Below are positions 1 to 55,400 of a DNA stretch of 64,000 nt, in pieces. Within the stretch, counting starts at the first letter, position 1. Each line of letters opens with the position of its first letter. Source of the DNA: Pipra filicauda (taxonomy: Eukaryota; Chordata; Aves; Passeriformes; Pipridae); the NCBI RefSeq assembly GCF_003945595.2, contig NW_024103452.1, positions 3,367,493-3,431,492 on the forward strand, given 5' to 3'. Below the pieces are notes generated by a model. The model was not told where the DNA came from. It searched no databases and saw only the letters and a list, made by a program, of their open reading frames with translations. The translations under genes and the position numbers were made by a program.

Positions 1-1307
1 ATAGGCTGATCCTATTAATAACGGGCAAAGTAGCAAGTAGAGGAAAGGAAAGAAAACACAGAAAAAAAGACATACAAGATGAGATATCATGCAGTTTGCT
101 AGCAGTTAGCAGAGTTAATGTGAAAGCATCCACCCAAGAGCAAGAGATTCACAGCAAATTTTGCAAATAAACTTAACCAAAACAATCCACTGTTACAAAA
201 CACATGACTTACACACTGATCAGCACATCAAGCTAGTGAGCAAGAGTTGTACTTTCACACACAATCATATTAGGAGCATTTGGAATATTCACAATGGCCA
301 AATAGCTTTTGGATGGTTTTTCAACTTTATTTAATCTTTACTGGCCAGTAAGAAGACTTCCTTTTTAAAATAAAATTTCGTTACTAGAAACAAATGTATT
401 GAATATCAACTTTTTTTTTAATACTACTGACATATCAGTAATTGTGCCTCCTTACAGGAAAAGCAGAGCACACTGAAACATGACTTGGTATACATAAGTT
501 ATAGCCAACTAACTGCATTAATTTGGGACAGTCTTTCCTTTGCAGAAATTGCATGAGGGACTAAAAATGAATTTTAAAAATATTTATTGTATCTAATGCC
601 TGGCACTTTCATGTGCAGCACTTTCTGTCTTGAAATTTATTCTGAACAATTTAAATTCATTATAATCTCTTTCATACAGTATTTTGAAAGGTAAGGGGAA
701 AAGCATATTCAAAATAATTTAGATATGTGGCACAGTTATAATTTTTTGCCTTCAAAACTTCAATGCAATACAGGAAGTACTAAACAGAACAATTTTAGTG
801 ATTTTAGTAAAGCAATGCACTTGTATACCTGTTAAGAATATGACCTAAGGGCAATACAATTTGCAGAATTAGAAACAAATCCTAAACCACATATAACATT
901 CTTAATCATTTAACAACACCTTAAATAATATTTGGAAACATTATTATAAAAATACTACTTTTAAGCTAGGATTATCGTGTACTTGTGAAATCCATTGAAG
1001 AACTGAACTTCACAGCACCACATAGAGACCAAGTGTTATGCTCACTGATGTTTGGTTTTTTCAGTGAGAATTATGTGTGAAAGTACAATGATTATAGGAA
1101 AGCCAGATAAGAAAGCAGCTGCTAATTTTATGTTAATAATGGGATATTTGAAATAGAGTGACTATGGTCTAGAGTGAACAGTATGTTTAGTGATATATAG
1201 GTTACCAGGCACCAAGGTATGCTTAAACACAGTTTTCACTACTCTTCTAAAGTAGATCTACAATTGTCTTTAAAGATAGTCCTAAAGTCTAACAAGTTCA
1301 ATTTTAC
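1..1307 (-). other. CACNA2D1 intron, partial (last intron)
   Basis: AT-rich intron sequence. I looked for the expected final exon (Asp-Tyr-Thr-Asp-Cys and a hydrophobic GPI signal) on the minus strand and did not find it here. No repeat family recognised. Confidence 0.8.
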
Positions 1308-46226
<44,919 letters not shown>

Positions 46227-48922
46227 CTGTGCAGGTTAAAAACAATGCATACAACTTAACCATACATAATTTGTTAGCTGTGATTCTCAAGTTAGTGATA
46301 CTTGGATTTTTCTTACAAATGAACAGAAAAAGAAAACAGTGAACTTTCCAATTTTGTCACCATAATAGATATGAAAGATAAAAGATATAATAAATTATGC
46401 CATTTTATGTATTCCTATTATTTTGTTCATGAAGTAGAACTCAAGAAGAATGTTCTTTCATGTATCTTTCATACTTCAAAGTTCTTACATTAGTAATCGT
46501 TCATGAAATATTTAAATTCTTAGGTTTTTTTTCTAAGGTGGTAATTATAACTTCTTAGGTTTTGTTAAATTAGTTGACATAATATTAGATGTTTACCAAT
46601 GAATTTAAAAGAATATATGCATGGCAGCAGAATTCAAAGCAATGCAAACTTGGACTTTTTAGGATATAAAATAATTTCAGGAAAAAAAATATGAAATTTC
46701 CAGTTACTACAGAAACCAAATTCTCATTATGTTGAGACTTCAGTCTTTTTCATGTAAAACCACTAAATTACTTCAACAGATTTTCACAGAAGGGTTAAGT
46801 TTCTGATATTTTGCTTTAAGCTCTTAATATTCATTTAAGTTATGTGTTTTATTAGCATAATTCTATTCCGTTTAGACAATGCAACTCCAATCTATCTCAG
46901 CAAGTGTAAGGAGTCATGGCTTCAGAGAGAATTCACCAAATTCTCTCCGAGTTTTGGACTGAGAACAGGTTTTTCAGTTGAAATTATTTTCCATGCAAAT
47001 CTTTTAATTTGAATGAGAAAACTTTAAAACCAATCCTGGTATTACTGCATAAATATTAAAAATTCTACAAGACACATAGAAAAATTGCAAATATTATGTT
47101 TCAGCTTCTGGTTGAATATTTTGCTCAGAATCTGAGTGTTTCTGTAAAAGCTGGAAAAATGTTTTGCCAACAGTTTTAATAAACTGTTTACTATATTCAT
47201 GTCCCTCTGTCCAACAACCAGACTGCTTTTCCTTTTCAGGCATCTCTTTCTTTATGGGTCTTTACCTCTTCAATGTACAAATCACAAATCATGACATGAA
47301 ATCAGAATACAAATTTCTTTCTATGGAACTTGAAGACTATGATTAAAATCAAAACATAGTACAATTAATTTGCATGCAGGCTGCAACTGAGTAATAAGGT
47401 AGTGTTTTCTTTAAATAATATTCACAATATAAAATTGCAAAGATTCCCTGTAAACTACTGATCATTGCTAAATTTTTTAATGACAACATATACAAATTTT
47501 CATCATACTATCCAGCATGTGCAACTAGTACCTAAACCTTCATTTCTCAAATAAGTAACAAAAGTTGTGTGATATAATCAGAGCTTAAGTATTAACAAAG
47601 AGCTGTAGGAATAGCTCTACATCATCCATCAGCAGCTAGAAAATGGTGAATATTAGACTTGACCCCTACATGCAAGGAGGGCAAACAAAGCTTTGTGCTA
47701 GATGTCATTTTTAATTAACAATATGTTTTGATTTGCTTTATCCATACGACCATTAAAGCAACTACTCTGCTGCACTGAATACTGTTCAAGTGCTTTTTTT
47801 TTAGTTTAAGACTTCTCTGTATAGGGTCATTCCCCAGTAAAAAGTAAAGCCAATCATATTTCTGGTTACACAGACAGATCTGGGAATGACTGTGCCTTAG
47901 TGATGGTAAAATTTTGTTCTTGTAGTTCTTATGGATTAGAACAGATGAAAAATATCTTCTATTACCTTGAAAATATCGGTATTGATAGTGCAAACATGAG
48001 TTCACCTGGAGTGTTTACATCTGATTTATTGTTTTAATATTATACAACATTTGCCATCCCCCATTTATGCTTGACTTCTCTTACAAACTGTCAGCTATAA
48101 TTTTTCTAATGAATCTTTCTGCTTCTATTCAATTAGTATATTTTTTTTTCTGATTTGAATATCATGATAGTATTTTCTATTGGCACATCTCAGCTCACAA
48201 GGTATCTGCCTACCAAACCCCTGGGTTTTTTTGGACTCACACTGTTTCTAGTTTAGTGTCCACTAAATGCTTGATTCAGAATACATTCTCTTCAAAAACT
48301 ATGGAAAAACCCACTGAAGGCCACTAGTTAGAGACTTTAGAGACCTGATATTTCTTTTGGTTTAAAAGTTACTAAAGCATGTGGGTTTTCTTTTGTGTGT
48401 ATAAAACACATGAGTCAATTAGACTGGACTGTCTAGCATTTGATCTCAAATGTAAAAATGAAACACTGAATTGGATTCAAGTTGCGAAATGGTATGTAAT
48501 TTAGGGGAAAGAAGCAGTGTGTTAAATCTGCAACAAATCTATAAAGAATTTAGAATTTAAATTATTGACAACAAGCAGGCGACAATATATCTGATTTACT
48601 GTTCCTTGGATAATTAACAGAGATAAAGAACTGCAATGAAAATTGGAGTTTTTAATTGTAACTTGGTTTGGCAAGAGGGTGGGATATTCAAAAGAGTATT
48701 CTTTTTCCTTTTGCCTCATCTGGAATTGAGTAGAATGACAGACCAGCTGGAAAAATGAGTCAGCAAGTCAAACTAAACAAGCCAATTTTAGCAAAAAAAC
48801 CCCATGCTCTGTGCTAAAATTTTCTGTGACAGGACCCAGAGTCAGCCAAAATACTGAGATGCATCTGTCTATACGTTTTCCTTATAGACATCTCTCCAAA
48901 GAAGACAATGGGCTGTTAAATT

Positions 48923-48936
48923 AAAAAAAAAAAAAA
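48923..48936. repeat. Run of 14 A
   Basis: A-run followed by GCGGATTTAG in the long intron. Confidence 0.8.
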
Positions 48937-49285
48937 GCGGATTTAGTTTCTTTTAATAGGGAATTTATGACTAAGAATACTTGGAGTAACTAGATCAGAC
49001 ACAATGGGCATAAGCACCTCTCCCTTTGCCTGTCCTTTAAGCTTGGTTTCAACCAACTAAATGGATTTCTGAGTTGAAGCAAACTGCCAAGTAGTCTTTG
49101 ATCCCAAGAAGTTGTTTTCCATCACCACTGAGGCCTGGTTATTTCTTCTCTTTACCTCTCTGCAGCCTCTTATGTTCTGTGTAAACCACAGTTCCTGGGG
49201 TCCTTTTGCCATGGTGCTTCCTCTCCACCATCCACACTAGAGGACTGACATTTGTGTTTCCCAACCCCTTTCCTAGGGAAAGGGC

Positions 49286-49311
49286 AACCTTGCCTCAAGG
49301 GAGGCAAGGTT
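49286..49311. repeat. Inverted repeat, 11-bp arms, 4-base loop
   Basis: The left arm AACCTTGCCTC and the right arm GAGGCAAGGTT are perfect reverse complements around AAGG. It directly abuts the tandem repeat. Confidence 0.85.
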
Positions 49312-49375
49312 CATAAAGAATATTCTCTTCATAAAGAGAATATTCTCTTCATAAAGAATATTCTCTTCATAAAGA
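49311..49375. repeat. Short tandem repeat, 18-20 bp unit, about 3.5 copies
   Basis: The unit is TCATAAAGAATATTCTCT, with one copy two bases longer (AAAGAGAATATT). Each full unit contains the palindrome GAATATTC. A 26-bp inverted repeat ends at its left edge. Confidence 0.85.
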
Positions 49376-49697
49376 AACACAACTTTCAAAGCACTAAAAA
49401 ACAATGGAACAATCAGAAAAACAAATAGAAGCTGTCACACTTTCTGATTTTCAATGAGACTGTTCAAAGTAAAGTACTTCTAGAAAACTTGTACTCTTAG
49501 AATTGAGAAGAACTGGAGATGGGCACCCGCTCTGCCAGCCCATTCAAGTACAGTCTTCAAACTGCTCTGAAGTATAAAAATCCTAATTTCTAACATAGGG
49601 AGTTCAAGTCCAGAGCTAATTCTCTGCATCTTCCTCACTGAAACTAATCTTGGAGAGAAAATAACAAAATCTTTTATTCTTTGTATTAATTATTTGC

Positions 49698-49702
49698 AGT
49701 AT
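49698..49702. repeat. Target site duplication, left copy (AGTAT)
   Basis: Five bases directly before the LTR, identical to 50246-50250. Confidence 0.88.
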
Positions 49703-50245
49703 TGTATTGGGTCTGGCTGAGCTGGAGTTCACTTCCCCACAGTAGCCCTCACAGTGCTGTGGTTTGCATTGGCAGCTAGAAGGGTGATAACATACCAGTG
49801 TTTTGGCTACTGCTGAGCACAGCACCAACACCGTAACACTTCTTCCTCAATCAAGGGCAAGATCCTGGGAGGGGAAACCAAGTGGGCCAGCTGATCCAAG
49901 CTGACCAAAGGGATATTCCAGACCATATGATGTCAGCTCAGATATAAAAGCTAAGGCAAGGAGCACTAAGGCAGGCATTCATTGTCTCCAGTGGCTGCCT
50001 GCTGAGGAACCATTACGTGTGCTGTGAAGCCCTGCTTCTCCGAGGCGGCTGACCATCACTGCTGATGGGGAGCAGAGAATAAACCCTGCTATCTTTCACT
50101 TTGCTTTGCTTCCACTTTAAATAAACTGCCTTATCCCAACCCACGAGTTGTTTTCCATCTTACTCTCTCCCCTGTCTGGCTGGGAAGGGGAGCGATAGAG
50201 CAGCTGGGTAGGCACATGACGTCCATCCAAGGTCAACCCACCACA
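49703..50245 (+). mobile_element. Solo LTR of an avian ERVL-type endogenous retrovirus
   Basis: The 543-bp element begins TGTATTGGGTCTGGCTGAG and ends GGTCAACCCACCACA, giving the standard TG...CA ends. It is flanked on both sides by AGTAT (49698-49702 and 50246-50250), a 5-bp target duplication typical of ERVL-type insertions. Inside are a TATA-like GATATAAAAG at 49941-49950 and two AATAAA signals at 50078 and 50120, so it reads on the plus strand, antisense to CACNA2D1. No internal retroviral genes flank it, which fits loss of the provirus by LTR-LTR recombination. The class assignment rests on the 5-bp duplication and on my memory of this LTR in birds. Confidence 0.9.
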
Positions 50246-50250
50246 AGTAT
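50246..50250. repeat. Target site duplication, right copy (AGTAT)
   Basis: Five bases directly after the LTR, identical to 49698-49702. Confidence 0.88.
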
Positions 50251-50274
50251 ATAGTAGAGGAATATGCTTATTAG

Positions 50275-50480
50275 CAAACTAAACAAGTGTAGAATTAACG
50301 TCAGGACATTCAGACAGTGAGTGGCACAGGCTGCCAGTGAGGCTGTAAAGTCTGCCTCCTTTGACATTTTAAAGACCAGACTAGATATGGCCCTGAGCAA
50401 CTTGGTTTGATCTTCGACCTGACATTAGACTGGAGAGCTCTGGAGGTTACTTGCAATCTGACTTATCCTAGGACATCAAA
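50275..50480 (+). mobile_element. CR1-like LINE fragment, plus orientation
   Basis: It has weakened CR1 3' words: GTGGCACAGGCTGCCAGTGA, AAAGACCAGACTAGATATGG and GGAGGTTACTTGCAATCTGA. The canonical repeated tail is missing. It is an older copy than the CR1 at 50945 and lies just after the solo LTR. Confidence 0.7.
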
Positions 50481-50944
50481 GGAACAGATGCAAAAATCCA
50501 AATCTTAATCAGAGGAAGTGGTAGACAGAAAAGAATCCTAAAAATAATAGAGGAAGAATTACTGTATGGAAGAAAATGTAATTGTCTAATTATAGAATTA
50601 ATTTGTTATTTGTGTTTCTCCCTAGCAGAAGAAGATTTTAAGCACCGAGGTGAATAAAAAAGATTCTGACTACTGCAAATGTTAAGGACAATGGCACTCA
50701 AGAGAGTTGTGAAGAAGATAAAAATGAAGAGATATCCATGAAAAGGCTGCTTTCCCTATAGATTTCAGTTGCTTTTTATCTGTTTTATTTCTTCATTTTG
50801 CTATTGGAATAAAATTAAGAAAGATTAAATTAGTTGCTTCCTTTGGGTAGATCATGTTATAAGTATTACAGAAAAATGAACAGCTTGAGTGAAGTTAATT
50901 CAAAAGTGTAACTAAGCACAAAGTACTTGCTGTTTAGGCTACTG

Positions 50945-51663
50945 CATGAGATGCTGGAAAGCAATGCCACAGAAAGGGACCTGGAGGTCCCGGTCGATGC
51001 AAGCTGAATATGAGTCAGCAGTGCCCTGGCAGCCAGGAGGGCCAACTGTGTCCTGGGGGGTATCAGGCACAGCCTCATCAGGTGGTCAAGGGAGGGGATT
51101 GTCCTACTCCACTCTGCACTGGGACAGCCTCATCTGCACACAAATCTTGAAAATCGTGTGCAATTTGGGGCACCACGATATAAGAAAGATATTAGGCTAC
51201 TAGAGAGAGTCCAAAGGAGGGCATTGAGGATTTTGAAGAGTCTGGAGGGGAAGCCTTATGAGGAGTGGCCAAGGTCACTTGGTCTGTTCAGCCCGGAGGA
51301 GACTGACGGGAGACCTCATTGCAGTTACAACTTCCTCGGAAGGGGTAGAGGAGGAGCAGGCACTGATCTCTTCTCTGTGGTGACCAGTGACAGGACCCGA
51401 GGGAATGGCTTGAAGTTGTGTCAGGGGAGGTTTAGGTTGGATATTAGAAAGAGGTTCTTCACCCAGAGGGTGGTTGGGCACTGGAACAGGCTCCCCAGGG
51501 AAGTGGTCACAGCACCAATGCTGACAGAGCTCAAGAAGCATTTGGATGACACTCTCAGGCACATGATGTGATTCTTGGGGATGGTCCTGTGCAGGGCTAA
51601 GGGTTGGACTTGATGATCCTTGTGGGTCCCTTCCAGCTTGGCACATTCTGTGATTCTGTGATA
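50945..51663 (+). mobile_element. CR1 LINE 3' fragment, best preserved copy, plus orientation
   Basis: It reads from the end of the reverse transcriptase region through the CR1 3' end. At 51158-51571 an open frame of 137 codons keeps the CR1 ORF2 C-terminal signature (KKDIRLLERVQRRALRILK, LDIRKRFFTQRVVGHWNRLP, ELKKHLDDTLRHM). Upstream, the same protein continues in another frame (about 50946-51203), so at least one frameshift separates them. The 3' end has CTTGTGGGTCCCTTCCAGC and ATTCTGTGATTCTGTGAT. It is 5'-truncated and cannot transpose by itself. It is not a host gene. Confidence 0.93.
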
Positions 51664-51685
51664 TATGTGTGGGCAATCTGGAATG

Positions 51686-51770
51686 AATCATAGAATCATT
51701 GAATCATTTGGGTTGGAAGGGACCTTAAAGATCATCTTGTTCCAACTCCCCTGCCATGGGCCTGTGAGAG
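51686..51770 (-). mobile_element. CR1 LINE 3' end fragment, minus orientation
   Basis: The plus strand reads AATCATAGAATCATTGAATC, then TTTGGGTTGGAAGGGACCTT and AAAGATCATCTTGTTCCAAC. This is the reverse complement of a CR1 3' end. Only the last 85 bp or so are present. It lies tail to tail with the CR1 at 50945-51663, with about 22 bp between them. Confidence 0.9.
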
Positions 51771-52405
51771 TGTGAGAAATGGCAACCTCTCAGCAAACAG
51801 CTCAGAGTGTATGAACATGCATATTTTTTGAGAGATAAATTATTTGTCTCGAATTCTGTGCTACTGGAATGATAGAGCTCTCATAATCACTTGTGTGCAA
51901 CTCTTCGTTTCTCTGTTCAGGAGAAGATTAACTGACCTTTGAAGATATATATGTCTCTTCTATCAGATATCAAGAGAGCTATACAATTAATTCACTCAAC
52001 TAGATGTAGGCAAGATGAATCCTGTCATTTCATGTCTAGCATGTAAGAATAGCAAGACTGCATCTTTCTCTACCACTAAATAAACAAACTGACTGAGTAA
52101 AAAAACTGATCTCATCAAATCTTGCAACTTCAGTTTTTGTGATGATGGTGTAATTTCAGAACATTTTACTCTGGCCTTTATAGCTGCAGGTGAAGATTCA
52201 CAGATAATCTCTCTTACTTTAGACCAAGAAAAGCTGTGAAAAAAAGGAATGAATAATTCAGTAATTCCAGCATGAGCCATGAAATTATTTTTCCCACTAA
52301 TGTGCTTATAGTTTATCAGATATGAGGAAAATTTGTGATTTATATTTAATATAATGAATATTCACTTCTGAAATAAAAAGACAATATAAGAAGTCTATTA
52401 TTCTG

Positions 52406-52420
52406 AAAAAAAAAAAAAAA
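52406..52420. repeat. Run of 15 A
   Basis: Uninterrupted A-run in the long intron with no recognised element beside it. Confidence 0.85.
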
Positions 52421-55400
52421 TTAAAACTGCTTTTCTGTATTCCATTATGCACTCTTTCTTCTAAATCCCTTGTAAGTATAGCCTGTAAACCACTTCATTG
52501 TTTTGGTGTTTTCTGTTGTAGGTCAGGGAAATGTTGTGTGGTTTTCAAGCTACCACAGCTAAAACTGTGAATGCATTTCTTTCCTTACATCTTTACATCT
52601 GTGGTCAGAAATTTAAGATGATTTTGGATTCTGCCATGAGTTAACTGAGACCAAAGGACATTTATGACTGATTTGAACAGAGAATACAACTTCAGAGGAC
52701 AATCTGAAAATCCAATATACTAATTAGGAAACCACCTAAGATTAGCCAATAGGGAACATCAAATACAGTTTCTCCTAAATTATGGTTCATAATCTGTCAT
52801 GCTGAACTGCTCAGTTCAGGACTTCCAGGGATGCAGTCCTGAACCATCTGTGTTATAGCTATAAATGTAAAGCAACTTTTTTTTTCCTAGGAAGCACAGG
52901 GAGAAGAGAAATAAAAACTCTGAGTTTAACAGCAGGGGCAAGAATCACAACATGTTCTAGAGAGCAGTTTTAGTATCCCTTAGGCTATTTTTACACATTA
53001 CATAAAATGGGACATAAACTATTTTCTTTCTCAGGCCATCAGGGCAAGTGGTACAGCATGGCTCACATTCCTATGGCTACACTATAGGGCCATCCTCCCT
53101 CCCTGCCCACTCCCATATCAGGTCATCTCATTACAGAATTTTTTGGTAACAAGTCTTGCCTCATGTTAACCCTGCACTGAGCACAGACATTGCTAAAAGA
53201 GTAGATTGCCATAGGCTGGGAACCATACTGCTGGGTCTGTTAACAGTTAAAAGTATGGATAACTGTGGGCACTTCTCCAGCCTGCACCCTGGCCTTGGAT
53301 CACTAATTTGAATGGATACAGCTGTTGGTTTGCTCCTATGAGTAAAGCTGGTTTTCTTGTGACAGACTGAGAAAGGCTCACCCTTTTCAAAATTACTGGG
53401 ACAGGGGTGCCTCTAGTCTTTTAAATGAGAGGTCAATGCTTATACAAAAGAGGGATGAGTTCATGGTTCTCAGTTTGAGCACAATGATAACTTCCACTGC
53501 TTTTAATGCCAGGCTTTGGAAAGTTCAGAAGTTGGAGGTTCAGGTTTTTGTATGTAACTCTCAGACTGCCAATGCATTTTGCCCTTAATACAACTGGGAA
53601 AAAACAAAGATGACCTAAGCAGCAGGGTATGAAACCTAGTCAAGTGCTAAGGCTGTGAAGTTTGAAAGGTCTAGAACTCAGAATGCAGAATTCACAATTT
53701 TATGTCAAATTAGGAACTAAAAAGAATGGTATGATACACCAGCAGAAATGTATCGAGTTATATTTTTGACATTTATGGTTGCATTAGAATCTGCCTCTTG
53801 CTGTGGGTACTCTCAAAAAATATGTGTAGACTTGGGGAAATGGGGAAGAAAAATCCACATTTGAAACAATAAAGAATTTAGCTCTCATATATTTCAATGC
53901 AAAGACAATTTCAGGCTGAACATCTTTGAATTTATAGACATGAAGAAAGCATTAATTCATAAGATTTGACAATCCATTTGACACCACTCGAGTGTTTCCA
54001 TAGTTGACCCTCTATATTATGATTGAGCAAGGCATTTAACAATGCAAGTGTCCCCTTGACACCAATGGAAAAATGCTTTAATTGTGGCACGTGTTTAAAG
54101 ACAAATAGAGCAGGTCCTTGGAAATACTATTTTAGACATTTATCCACAATAAATTATTTCTCCCAGACTGTCCATGTGTATGTGCAATCTTCCCTATCAT
54201 TAATATCTTTCATTCACTCAATTCAACCTCAAACTTCAAGCTGCAATGCTAGCTTATTAATTCACAGTCTAATTATAGTCTGTGTAATTATAGCCTAATA
54301 ACAAAGAGAAATAATGATACTCTAAAAATTAGCTCACATTACAATCTAATGTTAATCCTTCTTCTATCTTAAAATATAAATGATGTTTGTTATGTATCAG
54401 GAGATTATTGGAGAATCTCACTTGCTCTGGATATGATTCTATACTGATAATATGGACCCAAAACCATTTAACAGTCTCAGTATATTGGGAAAATAGGATC
54501 AAGAATTCTGATGTATGGTGTAGTTATATGCAATTATTCTAGGAGAGGAATTAACACATTGAGATTACACCTGAAGTCTTCACAACACATGCATACAATG
54601 AAATGTGCATGTTCATGGGAGAAGTCTTTAAAGTGAATGCCATGAATCCATGAAATGCAGTTCTGCAAACTGCAAATGGTTTCAAAAATTACAGAAGGTG
54701 TTTTTTCTTTTTCTTGCTTGTTTAGTTCCCTCACAAAGAAAACATATTTTCGTGAAAATGGAGATATTTTCTACTGCAGACTAATGGTCAAAACACCACC
54801 ATAGTTATATTGAAAAATTTCAGAATTAACACTCACAGAACTAAAAAAAATACTAATTCAGTCACACTGTTCTACAACTTCTTAGTGCCACCTTGTGGAA
54901 CCACAGCACCTCATTTCTTACAGAAGGTCTGTCCTGTGGTGGCCCTTCCTCTGCTGTCCTACGGCTACAAGTATGGAGGTATAAATATCCTGCTGACACC
55001 TACTAATCTACCACTGATGAACTGATTATAATTAGATAGAAGAGACCACTAACTAAAGAGATCCTTTAGTTCTTTACCTAGTTTAAACATAATCTTTGAT
55101 GGGCCACAAGTGTCACAGAAGCACAAAAACAACTTTGTATCCTTGTAGTAACTTTGATGAGGAGACTGTGTTCTTTTTACTGCACTGTCTCCTCAAATAA
55201 GGTGAAGTTTTTGATCTCAACAATTTCCAGGTGTAGGAATAAATCAGCTGTTTTATTAGCTTTTTATAACATTAGCCTCAAGAACAGTGATAAGAAAGAG
55301 AAAGGCTGTACTTTCAAAAACACCAGCAGGACTTCTCATTGATGTGCTCGAATTTAAGTTTGAGGGTCAATTTGCCTGTGTCGAACTCACCAAAAACTGG

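Noticed and set aside
1..1307. Final CACNA2D1 exon with GPI signal
   Set aside because: No minus-strand sequence resembling the Tyr-Thr-Asp-Cys start or hydrophobic end was found; it should lie below position 1.
49311..49375. CRISPR-like repeat array
   Set aside because: The units are contiguous with no spacers and this is a vertebrate intron; it is a simple tandem repeat.
49703..50245. Internal retroviral coding sequence around the LTR
   Set aside because: Target duplications flank the single LTR directly, and neither side shows retroviral gene words; it is a solo LTR.
51158..51571. 137-codon open frame as a host gene
   Set aside because: Its sequence is the C-terminal part of CR1 ORF2 and it lies inside a CR1 fragment with the CR1 3' tail.
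51275..51691. 138-codon minus-strand frame, and the similar one at 35794-36174
   Set aside because: Both are antisense shadows of same-subfamily CR1 copies; their similarity to each other comes from the repeat, not from a protein family.
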